Below are positions 1 to 6,312 of a stretch of DNA of 6,551 nt, one piece after another. Below the pieces are notes generated by a model, which made no database searches, was not told the DNA's origin, and saw only the letters and a list, made by a program, of their open reading frames with translations. Source of the DNA: DATHVI01 sp035461385 (lineage in GTDB: Bacteria; Actinomycetota; Thermoleophilia; Solirubrobacterales; 70-9); contig DATHVI010000186.1 in assembly GCA_035461385.1 (NCBI GenBank), positions 1 to 6,551 on the forward strand, given 5' to 3'. Position numbers and translations under genes: made by a program. Position 1 is the first letter of the stretch. Each line of letters opens with the position of its first letter.

Positions 1-444
1 CGGCGCGAGCGGGCGGCCCCGCCGCCGCGGCCGCCCCGCCGCCGCGGCCGGACAGCCGCGAAGCTCGCGCTCGCGCTCCTCCTTGTCGCCGCGATCGGGT
101 TCGGCGCCTGGTACGGCGCCCGGCAGGTCTACTTCCTCGGCTCCGACGACGGCGGGCGGCTGGCGCTCTACCGGGGCCTCCCGTACGACCTTCCCTTCGA
201 CGTCGAGCTCTACTCGCGGGTCCACTCGGCCCCGGTACAGGTCGACTCGCTGCCCGAGGACCGCCGCCCGAGCGCGACCGATCACCAGCTCCGCTCGCGC
301 TCGGATGCGATCGGCCTGCTGCGGGATCTCGAGACGGCCGCCGCGACGCCCGCCGCCGGCGCCTCGCAGGGCGGAGCCGGCGCGAACGACGGCGGCGGCG
401 ATCGCGAGCGCCGCGGACAGAGGCAGCGCCAGGCCAATCGATGA
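1..444 (+). CDS. pstP: PP2C-family Ser/Thr protein phosphatase, 3' end only (membrane anchor and outer domain)
   Basis: This is the last 147 codons of a gene that begins before the window, so the catalytic PP2C domain is not visible. In order I see an Arg/Pro-rich cytoplasmic linker (codons 1-18), one membrane helix (about 20-38), then an outside segment with RQVYFLG, LALYRGLPYDLP and TDHQLRSR. From memory, these resemble the tail of actinobacterial Stp1/PstP phosphatases. The last ~35 residues are Gly/Ala then Arg/Gln-rich and look disordered. The family dephosphorylates PknA/PknB-type kinases and their wall-growth substrates in a metal-dependent reaction. Its stop overlaps the next start (ATGA), and a SEDS gene, a PBP and a PASTA kinase follow, as in the mycobacterial pstP locus. 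The assignment rests on tail motifs plus gene order, because no catalytic Asp residues can be checked here. Confidence 0.85.
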   Translation, partial: RRERAAPPPRPPRRRGRTAAKLALALLLVAAIGFGAWYGARQVYFLGSDDGGRLALYRGLPYDLPFDVELYSRVHSAPVQVDSLPEDRRPSATDHQLRSRSDAIGLLRDLETAAATPAAGASQGGAGANDGGGDRERRGQRQRQANR

Positions 445-1814
445 AGGCGCGAAATCGCGAGCTGCTGGCGCTCGTCCCCGTCGCCGTCCTGCTCAGCGCC
501 GGGTTTGCGGCGGTGTTCATCGTCCGCTCGGAGGAGATCGGCGACCTGAGCCTGATCTACGGCGCCTACTTCCTCGCCCTCTGCCTCGCCGTCCACGTCT
601 TCCTGCGGATCAGGCTGCCGTACGCCGACCCGTACCTGTTTCCGCTCTGCGCGCTGCTCGCCGCGATCGGCCTCGTCGTCATCTTCCGGATCGACGAGGA
701 TCTCGCGCGGGACCAGGCGAACTGGTTCCTTCTCGGCCTCGTCGTCTTCGCGGCGACGATCGTCTTCCTGCGCGACTACCAGGTGCTCGAGCGCTACCGC
801 TACCTGATCGCGACCTCCGGGATCCTGTTGCTGCTGGCGCCGCGCGTGATCGGCACCGAGACGCGTGGCGCCTACCTGACGATCGAACTCGGCTTCGTCT
901 CCTTCCAGACGAACGAGATCGCGAAGCTCTGCATCGTCGTCTTCCTCGCCAGCTACCTCGCCGAGCGGCGCGAGATGCTGTCGGTCGCGGCACGGCGGGT
1001 CGCCGGGCTGACGATCCCGCCGCTGAAGCACTTCGGCCCGCTGCTCGCCGTCTGGGGGACGGCGATGTTCACGCTCGCGCTGCTCAACGACCTCGGTCCA
1101 GCGCTGCTCCTGTTCGGCGCCTTCCTGGCCCTGCTCTACGTCGCGACGAACCGGTTCTCCTACGTCTTCGCCGGCGTCGCGCTGTTCGCGCTCGGCGCCT
1201 TGGCGCTCGCCGACCGCTTCGGCCACGTCCGTGAGCGCTTCGACATCTGGCTCGACCCGTTCAACCCCGACGCTCCGGCCGGGGCCTACCAGATCCAGCA
1301 GTCGCTGTTCGCCCAGGCCGAGGGGGGGTTGTTCGGCACCGGGCTCGGCGAGTCGCTGCTGCGGCTCCCGGGGCCGTTCTTTCCCTCCGAGTGCAACGCC
1401 TACCCCGACTGCGGCAGCATCGTCCCCGCTCCGCACACCGACCTCGCGTATTCGGTCCTCACCGCGGAGCTCGGGCTGTTCGGGGCCTCGGCGCTGATCC
1501 TCGTCTACGCGCTGATCGCGGCCCGCGGGTTCAAGACGGCCGTGATGGCCCCGGACGGGTTCTCGAAGCTGCTCGCCGCCGGGCTGACGACGGTGTTCAC
1601 GCTGCAGGCATTCGTGATCATCGGCGGCGTCGTCGGGGTGATCCCGCTGACCGGGATCACGCTCCCGTTCGTCAGCTACGGTGGCAGCTCGGTGGTCGCG
1701 AACATGATCCTGCTCGCGCTGCTGTTGATGATCTCCGATCGCGCCCGCCGCCCGCCCGGAGAGGGCGGGGTCGCGCCCGACCCGGCCGACCTCGAGCCGC
1801 TGGAGGCGCGGTGA
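441..1814 (+). CDS. rodA: SEDS-family peptidoglycan glycosyltransferase RodA/FtsW
   Basis: This 457-residue polytopic membrane protein polymerises lipid II into glycan strands and works with a class B PBP, here the next gene. SEDS signatures appear in order: QTNEIAK (156-162, usual form QPSEIAK), the NDLGPALL segment (D217), FDIWLDPFNPD with YQIQQS and a GG/GTGLGES loop, PHTDLAYS, and the TGITLPFVSYGGSS block (404-417). D334 in the HTD motif matches the essential Asp of RodA/FtsW. The usual EELG after it is AELG here. An outer-loop stretch just before it carries C318 and C324. Many hydrophobic helices are evident, with a short charged, Pro-rich cytoplasmic tail. The ATG overlaps the phosphatase stop, and the stop overlaps the pbpA start, implying coupled translation. 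Gene order favours RodA over FtsW, but sequence alone does not settle it. Confidence 0.93.
   Translation: MKARNRELLALVPVAVLLSAGFAAVFIVRSEEIGDLSLIYGAYFLALCLAVHVFLRIRLPYADPYLFPLCALLAAIGLVVIFRIDEDLARDQANWFLLGLVVFAATIVFLRDYQVLERYRYLIATSGILLLLAPRVIGTETRGAYLTIELGFVSFQTNEIAKLCIVVFLASYLAERREMLSVAARRVAGLTIPPLKHFGPLLAVWGTAMFTLALLNDLGPALLLFGAFLALLYVATNRFSYVFAGVALFALGALALADRFGHVRERFDIWLDPFNPDAPAGAYQIQQSLFAQAEGGLFGTGLGESLLRLPGPFFPSECNAYPDCGSIVPAPHTDLAYSVLTAELGLFGASALILVYALIAARGFKTAVMAPDGFSKLLAAGLTTVFTLQAFVIIGGVVGVIPLTGITLPFVSYGGSSVVANMILLALLLMISDRARRPPGEGGVAPDPADLEPLEAR
1802..1806 (+). promoter_or_regulatory. Ribosome binding site supporting the GTG start of pbpA
   Basis: A GGAGG core lies inside the last rodA codons, 4 nt before the GTG at 1811. 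The spacing is short, but it is the only sensible start. The reading frame is open far upstream through rodA in a meaningless Arg-rich translation, and the membrane anchor begins right after this GTG. The GTGA overlap with the rodA stop supports translational coupling. Confidence 0.6.
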
Positions 1815-3283
1815 ACAGACCGATCGTCCACATCTTCGCCTTCTCGCTGCTCCTCTTCGGGCTGCTCGTCGCCTGGACCTCGCGGTGGACGGTGTTCGAG
1901 GCGTCCGAGCTCGAGGCGAACAACCTCAACCGCCGCGGGCTGATCGCCGAGCAGCAGATCCGCCGCGGGTCGATCACCACGGTCGACGGTGTCCTCGTCG
2001 CCGAGAGCGAGCCGCGCGGCGGCCGCGGGGGCGAGGACCCGGTGTACGTCCGCACCTACCCGCAGGGGGAACTGTTCGGCAACCCGGTCGGCTACAACTT
2101 CGTCAACGTCGGCCGGACGGGGATCGAGTCCTCCGAGAACGACCTCCTGGTGGGAGAGGAGAACGAGTTCCAGTCGCTCGTCGACCAGCTTCGGGGCGTG
2201 ACGCAGGAGGGCGCGGACGTCACGCTGACGATCGACGCCGAGGCTCAACGGGTCGCGACAGAGTCGCTCCAAGCAGCGATCTCGGTCCCGGACACGGGCG
2301 CCGCGGCGGTAGCGATCGAACCCGACACCGGCGCGGTGCGGGCGATGGTGTCCGTGCCCGGCTTCGACTCCAACCTCGTTCAAGACCCGGCGGAGTTCAA
2401 GCGCCTCAGCGGCGCCGAGGGTCCCTCGCCCCTCGTCAATCGCGCCGCCCAGAGCACCTATCCGCCCGGTTCGACGATGAAGGTGGTGACCGCCGCTGCC
2501 GGGCTCGACTCGGGCGAGATCGAGCCGGCGACCGTGCTCAACGCGGACTCACCGAAGCAGATCAGCGGCGTGCCGCTGCAGAACTCCGGCGGCCAGAGCT
2601 TCGGCGACATCGATGCCACCACGGCGCTTACGAACTCGGTCAATACCTACTGGGCTCAAGTGGGAGAGCGGCTCGGCGCCGAGACGATGGTCGAGTACAT
2701 GGAGCGGTTCGGGTTCTACGACGATCCGAGGCTCGACTACCCCGCCCAGCAGATGCGCGCGAGCGGCGTCTACAACGTCGACGGCGACCTCGTCCGCGGC
2801 CGCTTCGACGTCGGCCGGGTTGCGATCGGACAGGGAGGCGAAGAAGGTCAAATCCTCGCCTCGGCGCTTCAGATGGCGCAGGTCGCGGGGACGATCGCCA
2901 ATCGCGGGGTGCTGATGGAGCCCACCCTCCTGCAGGAGGCAATCGATCCCGACGGACGGAGGATCGAGGAGCTCGACCCGTCCGAGCAGGGCCGGGTGAT
3001 CAGCGAGGAGGCGGCCGACCAGCTGGCTGAGATGATGACCAACGTCACCCGCGAGGGAACGGCGGCCGGGCTCTCGGTTCCCGGTGCGGCGGAGTTCTCG
3101 GGCAAGACCGGCACCTCGGAGATCAATCTCGAAGGACTCAACCAGCCGTGGTTCATCGGCTTCGCGCCCGCGGACGATCCGCGGATCGCCGTCGCCGTGA
3201 CGGTGGAGCGCTGCCAGGGGTGCTTCGGAGGCGAGGTCGCCGGCCCGATCGCCACCGAGCTCATGGGGCTGTTGCTGCAGTGA
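1811..3283 (+). CDS. pbpA: Class B penicillin-binding protein PbpA (D,D-transpeptidase)
   Basis: This 490-residue transpeptidase crosslinks peptidoglycan outside the cytoplasmic membrane and should partner the SEDS protein encoded just upstream. Mycobacterial PbpA is of almost the same length. An uncleaved N-terminal anchor spans about residues 4-22. A non-catalytic region follows (LNRRGLIAEQQIRRGSI, then NPVGYNFVNVGRTGIE), and then the transpeptidase domain from about 145. All three active-site motifs are intact: STMK (S221 nucleophile, K224), SVN (276-278) and KTGTS (from K432). A CxxC pair, C468/C471, sits after KTG near the C-terminus, and these are the only cysteines in the protein. I chose GTG 1811 because it precedes the anchor, has a GGAGG site and overlaps the rodA stop. 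The frame continues upstream to 1391, but only as a shadow of rodA. Confidence 0.95.
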   Translation: MNRPIVHIFAFSLLLFGLLVAWTSRWTVFEASELEANNLNRRGLIAEQQIRRGSITTVDGVLVAESEPRGGRGGEDPVYVRTYPQGELFGNPVGYNFVNVGRTGIESSENDLLVGEENEFQSLVDQLRGVTQEGADVTLTIDAEAQRVATESLQAAISVPDTGAAAVAIEPDTGAVRAMVSVPGFDSNLVQDPAEFKRLSGAEGPSPLVNRAAQSTYPPGSTMKVVTAAAGLDSGEIEPATVLNADSPKQISGVPLQNSGGQSFGDIDATTALTNSVNTYWAQVGERLGAETMVEYMERFGFYDDPRLDYPAQQMRASGVYNVDGDLVRGRFDVGRVAIGQGGEEGQILASALQMAQVAGTIANRGVLMEPTLLQEAIDPDGRRIEELDPSEQGRVISEEAADQLAEMMTNVTREGTAAGLSVPGAAEFSGKTGTSEINLEGLNQPWFIGFAPADDPRIAVAVTVERCQGCFGGEVAGPIATELMGLLLQ

Positions 3284-3296
3284 CCCCAGGCGCCGC

Positions 3297-3300
3297 GGAG
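3297..3300 (+). promoter_or_regulatory. Ribosome binding site of pknB
   Basis: A GGAG core lies 8 nt before the ATG at 3309, within the 25-bp gap after pbpA. This is the only junction in the operon without a stop/start overlap, so pknB has its own initiation signal. I see no promoter or terminator in the gap, so transcription probably reads through. Confidence 0.6.
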
Positions 3301-3308
3301 TCCTGCGA

Positions 3309-5216
3309 ATGAGGCTCGAGGCCCGACAGTTCGTCGACGACCGCTACCGCCTCGTCGCCCGGATTGGCTCCGGCGGGATGGCCGACGTCTGGAGCGCCGA
3401 CGACGAGATGCTCGACCGCCGGGTGGCGCTCAAGTTCCTCCACGAGCGCTTCGCCCAGGACCACCAGTTCGTCGAGCGGTTCCGACGCGAGGCACAGTCC
3501 GCCGCCGGCCTCCAGCACCCGAACGTGGTCGGCGTCCACGACCGCGGCGAGTGGCAGGGGCGGCACTGGATCGCGATGGAGTACGTCGAGGGCCCCTCGC
3601 TCAACGAGTTGATCGCCCGCGGCCTCGACGTCGGCGAGGCGGTCGAGATCACCCGCCAGGTGCTCGCCGGCGCCCGCTTCGCGCACGCGCGCGGGATCGT
3701 CCATCGCGACCTGAAGCCCCAGAACGTCCTCGTCGACCGCGAGGGCCGGGCCCGGGTGGCGGACTTCGGGATCGCCCGGGCGGGGGCGTCGGAGATCACC
3801 CAGACGGGGTCGGTCCTCGGGACCGCCCAGTACCTCTCTCCCGAGCAGGCGCAGGGCCGCGAGGTGACCGCGGCCTCCGACATCTACTCGATCGGGGTGA
3901 TGCTGTACGAGGCGCTCACCGGGCGGGTCCCGTTCGAGGCCGACAGCGCGGTCGCGACCGCGCTGATGCAGGTCTCCGAGCGCCCACGCCCCCCGAGCGA
4001 GCTCAACCCCCGGGTTTCGCGGGCGCTCGACGCCGTCGTCCTCCGCGCCCTCGCCAAGGACCCCGCGAACCGGTTCTCCTCCGCCGACGAGTTCATCCGC
4101 GCGCTCGACGCCGCCGAAGCCGATCCGTCGGGGGCGGGGCTCGGCGACACGGCGGCGTACGCCGCGGTCGGGGCCGCCGGCGTCGCCGCCCTCGCGGCGG
4201 GAGCCGACCCTGCCGAGGCCGTCGCGCCGACCGAGCCGGCGCCGCCCGCAGCGGCCGAGGAAGGCCGCGGGTGGATGACCAGACGCCGCGCGATCGTGCT
4301 CGCGCTCCTCATCCTCGCCGCGATCGCGGTCGCCGCCTGGGCGCTGACCCGGTCCGAGCAGGTGGCGGTTCCGGCGGTGATCGACCGCAGCCAGGCGCGG
4401 GCGACGGCGATCCTCGAGCAGACCGGGTTCGACGTCGGCGCCCTCACGGTCGAGAACTGCGCCACGCCGGGAACCGTGATCGAGCAGCAGCCCGCGGCGG
4501 GAAGCGAAGCCGACGAAGGGTCGACGGTGACGCTCACGGTGAGCCTCGGCCTCGAGGTCCGGATCCCCTCGGTCCGCGGGATGCGGCTCGAACGCGCCCG
4601 CGACCAGATCGAGGACGAGAATCTCCTCGTCGAGACCCGCGAGCGGAGCTCACCCACGGTCGCGGCTGGGCACGTGATCCGCTCCGAGCCGACGGTCGGC
4701 GAGCTCGCCGACTGCGGATCGGTCGTCACCCTGTTCGTGTCCACCGGGCCCGAGCTCGTAACGCTCCCGAATCTGCTCGGCCTCCAGGTCGGCGACGCCA
4801 GGTCGCAGCTTCGCGCGCTCGAGCTGATCCCCGACGTCACCACCCGCCACGCCGACCAGCCCGAGGGCGAGGTGATCGGCCAAGACCCGGGCCCGGACAG
4901 CCGCCTCGAGCCGGGGGCGACGGTGTCGATCACCGTCTCGACCGGCCGCGGCGCGGTGGTCGTTCCGAACGTCGAGGGACAGACGCTCGACGCCGCCCGC
5001 AGCACCCTGGCGGATCGCAACCTCAGCGTCTCGATCGTCCGCGAGGACACCGACGTCCGCCGCGACGACGACCGGGTGCTCGAGCAGGCGCCGAGCTCCG
5101 GTCAGCGGGTACGGACCGGCGACGTGGTGACGATCGTCGTCGGCCGCTACGTCGCGCCCGAGCCGCCGCCCGAGCCGCCGCCCGAGCCGCCGGAAGACGA
5201 GGGGACAGCGCGATGA
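3309..5216 (+). CDS. pknB: PASTA-domain Ser/Thr protein kinase PknB
   Basis: This 635-residue membrane kinase has the classic PknB layout: kinase domain (about 13-270), Ala/Pro-rich linker, one membrane helix (about 328-346), four PASTA repeats (about 352-414, 415-480, 482-547, 549-613) and a Pro/Glu tail. Kinase motifs are complete: Gly loop GSGGMADVW (20-28), VALK (K42), HRDLKPQN (132-139, catalytic D134), DFG (152-154) and SPE (177-179). The activation loop carries ITQT (T164, T166), matching the two autophosphorylated Thr of mycobacterial PknB. The family senses muropeptides or lipid II through PASTA and phosphorylates wall-synthesis and division proteins, opposed by the PP2C enzyme of the same operon. 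The only two cysteines, C384 and C469, are in PASTA 1 and 2. The linker has a mildly hydrophobic Ala-rich stretch that could be miscalled as a helix. A PknA-type or other PASTA kinase is the only real alternative, but four PASTA repeats favour PknB. Confidence 0.96.
   Translation: MRLEARQFVDDRYRLVARIGSGGMADVWSADDEMLDRRVALKFLHERFAQDHQFVERFRREAQSAAGLQHPNVVGVHDRGEWQGRHWIAMEYVEGPSLNELIARGLDVGEAVEITRQVLAGARFAHARGIVHRDLKPQNVLVDREGRARVADFGIARAGASEITQTGSVLGTAQYLSPEQAQGREVTAASDIYSIGVMLYEALTGRVPFEADSAVATALMQVSERPRPPSELNPRVSRALDAVVLRALAKDPANRFSSADEFIRALDAAEADPSGAGLGDTAAYAAVGAAGVAALAAGADPAEAVAPTEPAPPAAAEEGRGWMTRRRAIVLALLILAAIAVAAWALTRSEQVAVPAVIDRSQARATAILEQTGFDVGALTVENCATPGTVIEQQPAAGSEADEGSTVTLTVSLGLEVRIPSVRGMRLERARDQIEDENLLVETRERSSPTVAAGHVIRSEPTVGELADCGSVVTLFVSTGPELVTLPNLLGLQVGDARSQLRALELIPDVTTRHADQPEGEVIGQDPGPDSRLEPGATVSITVSTGRGAVVVPNVEGQTLDAARSTLADRNLSVSIVREDTDVRRDDDRVLEQAPSSGQRVRTGDVVTIVVGRYVAPEPPPEPPPEPPEDEGTAR
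5160..5192 (+). repeat. 12-bp tandem repeat encoding the EPPP tail of PknB
   Basis: The unit gagccgccgccc occurs 2.75 times in frame and encodes EPPPEPPPEPP at residues 618-628, just past the fourth PASTA repeat. The protein tail should be rigid and extracytoplasmic. Copy number is likely to vary between strains by slippage without breaking the frame. Confidence 0.8.
5199..5204 (+). promoter_or_regulatory. Ribosome binding site deciding the ddl start
   Basis: A GAGGGG stretch within the last pknB codons lies 8 nt before the ATG at 5213. It fixes the start, because the same frame is open back to 3551 only as an Arg-rich shadow of pknB. The first residues after this ATG (MKVAVISGG) are exactly where Ddl proteins begin. 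Confidence 0.7.
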
Positions 5217-6202
5217 AGGTTGCGGTGATCTCCGGCGGGCGCTCGAGCGAGCACGAGATCTCGCTCCAGTCGGGGACCTCGGTCGCCGCCGGGCTGCGCG
5301 AGGCCGGCCATGACGTGGTCGAGGTGCTGATCGAGCGCGATGGGCGTTGGCTCGCCGACGGCGCCGAGGTCGACCTGCGGGCGGCGGGAGGCCTGCTCGG
5401 AGTCGACGTCGCCTTCCCGGTCCTCCACGGCCCGTTCGGCGAGGACGGCACCGTCCAGGGGCTGCTCGAGTGCCTCGACGTCCCCTACGCGGGACCGAAT
5501 GTGCTCGCCGCCGCGGTCGCGCTCGACAAGCTCGTCTTCAAGCGCCTCTGCGCGTTCGCGGAGCTGCCGCAAGTCGACTTCTGCGAGGCCGGGGCGGAGG
5601 GGTGGCGCGAGCGGGTCGCGGCGATGGGGGCGCCGGTTTGGGTCAAGCCCTCGCGGCTCGGGTCGAGCGTCGGAATCACCCGGGTCGACGAACCGGCGAC
5701 GGAGCTCGACGCGGCGGTGGCCGCCGCCCGCGAGCACGACCCGCGGGTGATCGTCGAGGCCCACGCCGGCGGGGTCGAGGTCGAGTGCTCGGTGATCGGC
5801 AACGCCGGGATCGGCGACGACGGCTCGATCGAGACGTCGCTGCCGGGGCAGATCGTCTACCCGGGCTCGGATTGGTACGACTTCGAGGCCAAGTACTCGG
5901 AGGGCGGGATGGAGCTCGTCGTCCCGGCGCCGATCGGTGACGAGGCGATTGCCCGCGTGCGCGAGCTCGCGGCGAGGACGTTCACGACGATCGGCGCCAC
6001 CGGCCTCGCCCGCTGCGACTTCTTCGTCACCGAGGACGGCGGGGTGCTGGTGAACGAGGTCAACACGATCCCCGGCTTCACGGCGACAAGCGTGTTCGGG
6101 AAGCTGTTCGAGGCCAGCGGCCTTCCCTACCCCGAGCTCTGCAACCGTCTCGTCCGCCTCGCCCTCGACCGCTACGAACGGGAGCGTTCTTTCCGCTTCT
6201 AG
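5213..6202 (+). CDS. ddl: D-alanine--D-alanine ligase
   Basis: This cytoplasmic ATP-grasp enzyme of 329 residues joins two D-alanines with ATP to give the dipeptide that MurF adds to UDP-MurNAc-tripeptide. Visible signatures are GGRSSEHEIS (8-17, E15 at the first D-Ala site), HGPFGEDGT (72-80), KPSRLGSSVG (145-154), YDFEAKY, RCDFF (R267, D269) and NEVNTIPGFT with metal ligands E282 and N284. Y228 in EAKY equals the Tyr that marks D-Ala-D-Ala ligases, where VanA-type D-lactate ligases have a different residue. This is therefore a housekeeping enzyme and not a vancomycin-resistance ligase. The length is ordinary for the family. Its ATG overlaps the pknB stop (ATGA), so it is the last gene of the coupled operon. 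In mycobacteria ddl lies elsewhere in the genome, so the position is unusual. Confidence 0.96.
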   Translation: MKVAVISGGRSSEHEISLQSGTSVAAGLREAGHDVVEVLIERDGRWLADGAEVDLRAAGGLLGVDVAFPVLHGPFGEDGTVQGLLECLDVPYAGPNVLAAAVALDKLVFKRLCAFAELPQVDFCEAGAEGWRERVAAMGAPVWVKPSRLGSSVGITRVDEPATELDAAVAAAREHDPRVIVEAHAGGVEVECSVIGNAGIGDDGSIETSLPGQIVYPGSDWYDFEAKYSEGGMELVVPAPIGDEAIARVRELAARTFTTIGATGLARCDFFVTEDGGVLVNEVNTIPGFTATSVFGKLFEASGLPYPELCNRLVRLALDRYERERSFRF

Positions 6203-6235
6203 CTGCGGCCGGAGCGAAACCCGCCACCCCCGGAC

Positions 6236-6297
6236 GCGGGAGCAGATGAGAATGCCCGCGGCGTAGCCGCGGGCCAGGTATTCAAGGCGGGAGCAGA
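6236..6297. repeat. Short direct repeat pair flanking the junction hairpin
   Basis: The 11-bp word gcgggagcaga occurs at 6236-6246 and again at 6287-6297, one on each side of the hairpin at 6254-6274. Further out, an 8-bp inverted pair ccgccacc (6221-6228) and ggtggcgg (6301-6308) brackets the whole. The nested arrangement fills most of the 110-bp non-coding gap and may be a short interspersed palindromic element or simply a folded 3' end. G+C-rich chance matches are possible. Confidence 0.45.
6250..6283. terminator. Convergent-junction hairpin, possible bidirectional terminator
   Basis: Arms gcccgcggc (6254-6262) and gccgcgggc (6266-6274) form a perfect 9-bp stem with a GTA loop. Outer gaat/attc arms (6250-6253 and 6280-6283) can pair around a 5-nt bulge on the 3' side. 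It lies about 50 bp past the ddl stop and about 40 bp past the stop of the - strand gene, so it could end transcription from both sides. Neither strand has a T-run after the stem, so it is not a classic intrinsic terminator. A REP-like repeat is the main alternative. Confidence 0.5.
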
Positions 6298-6312
6298 GGA
6301 GGTGGCGGTGAG

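Noticed and set aside
282..1436. Antisense open frame of 384 codons opposite rodA
   Set aside because: Its composition (Glu/Asp/Arg/Gln-rich without motifs) is that of a shadow frame, and rodA carries all SEDS signatures.
1391..1810. Upstream extension of the pbpA frame through rodA
   Set aside because: It is Arg-rich out-of-frame translation of rodA. The GTG at 1811 has a GGAGG site and starts directly before the membrane anchor.
3284..3308. Possible internal promoter or terminator between pbpA and pknB
   Set aside because: The gap is 25 bp with only a GGAG site, too short and without a hairpin or a convincing -10 box.
3884..5050. Antisense open frame of 388 codons opposite the PASTA region of pknB
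   Set aside because: It is Ser/Arg/Thr-rich with no recognisable domain, while the + strand has four clean PASTA repeats.
3551..5212. Upstream extension of the ddl frame through pknB, as if a large fusion protein
   Set aside because: The extension is Arg/Pro/Gly-rich nonsense out of frame with pknB. Ddl proteins begin at MKVAVISGG, and a ribosome binding site precedes the ATG at 5213.
5213..6202. Possible VanA-type D-Ala-D-Lac ligase
   Set aside because: The EAKY tyrosine (Y228) typical of D-Ala-D-Ala ligases is present, and there are no vanH or vanX neighbours.
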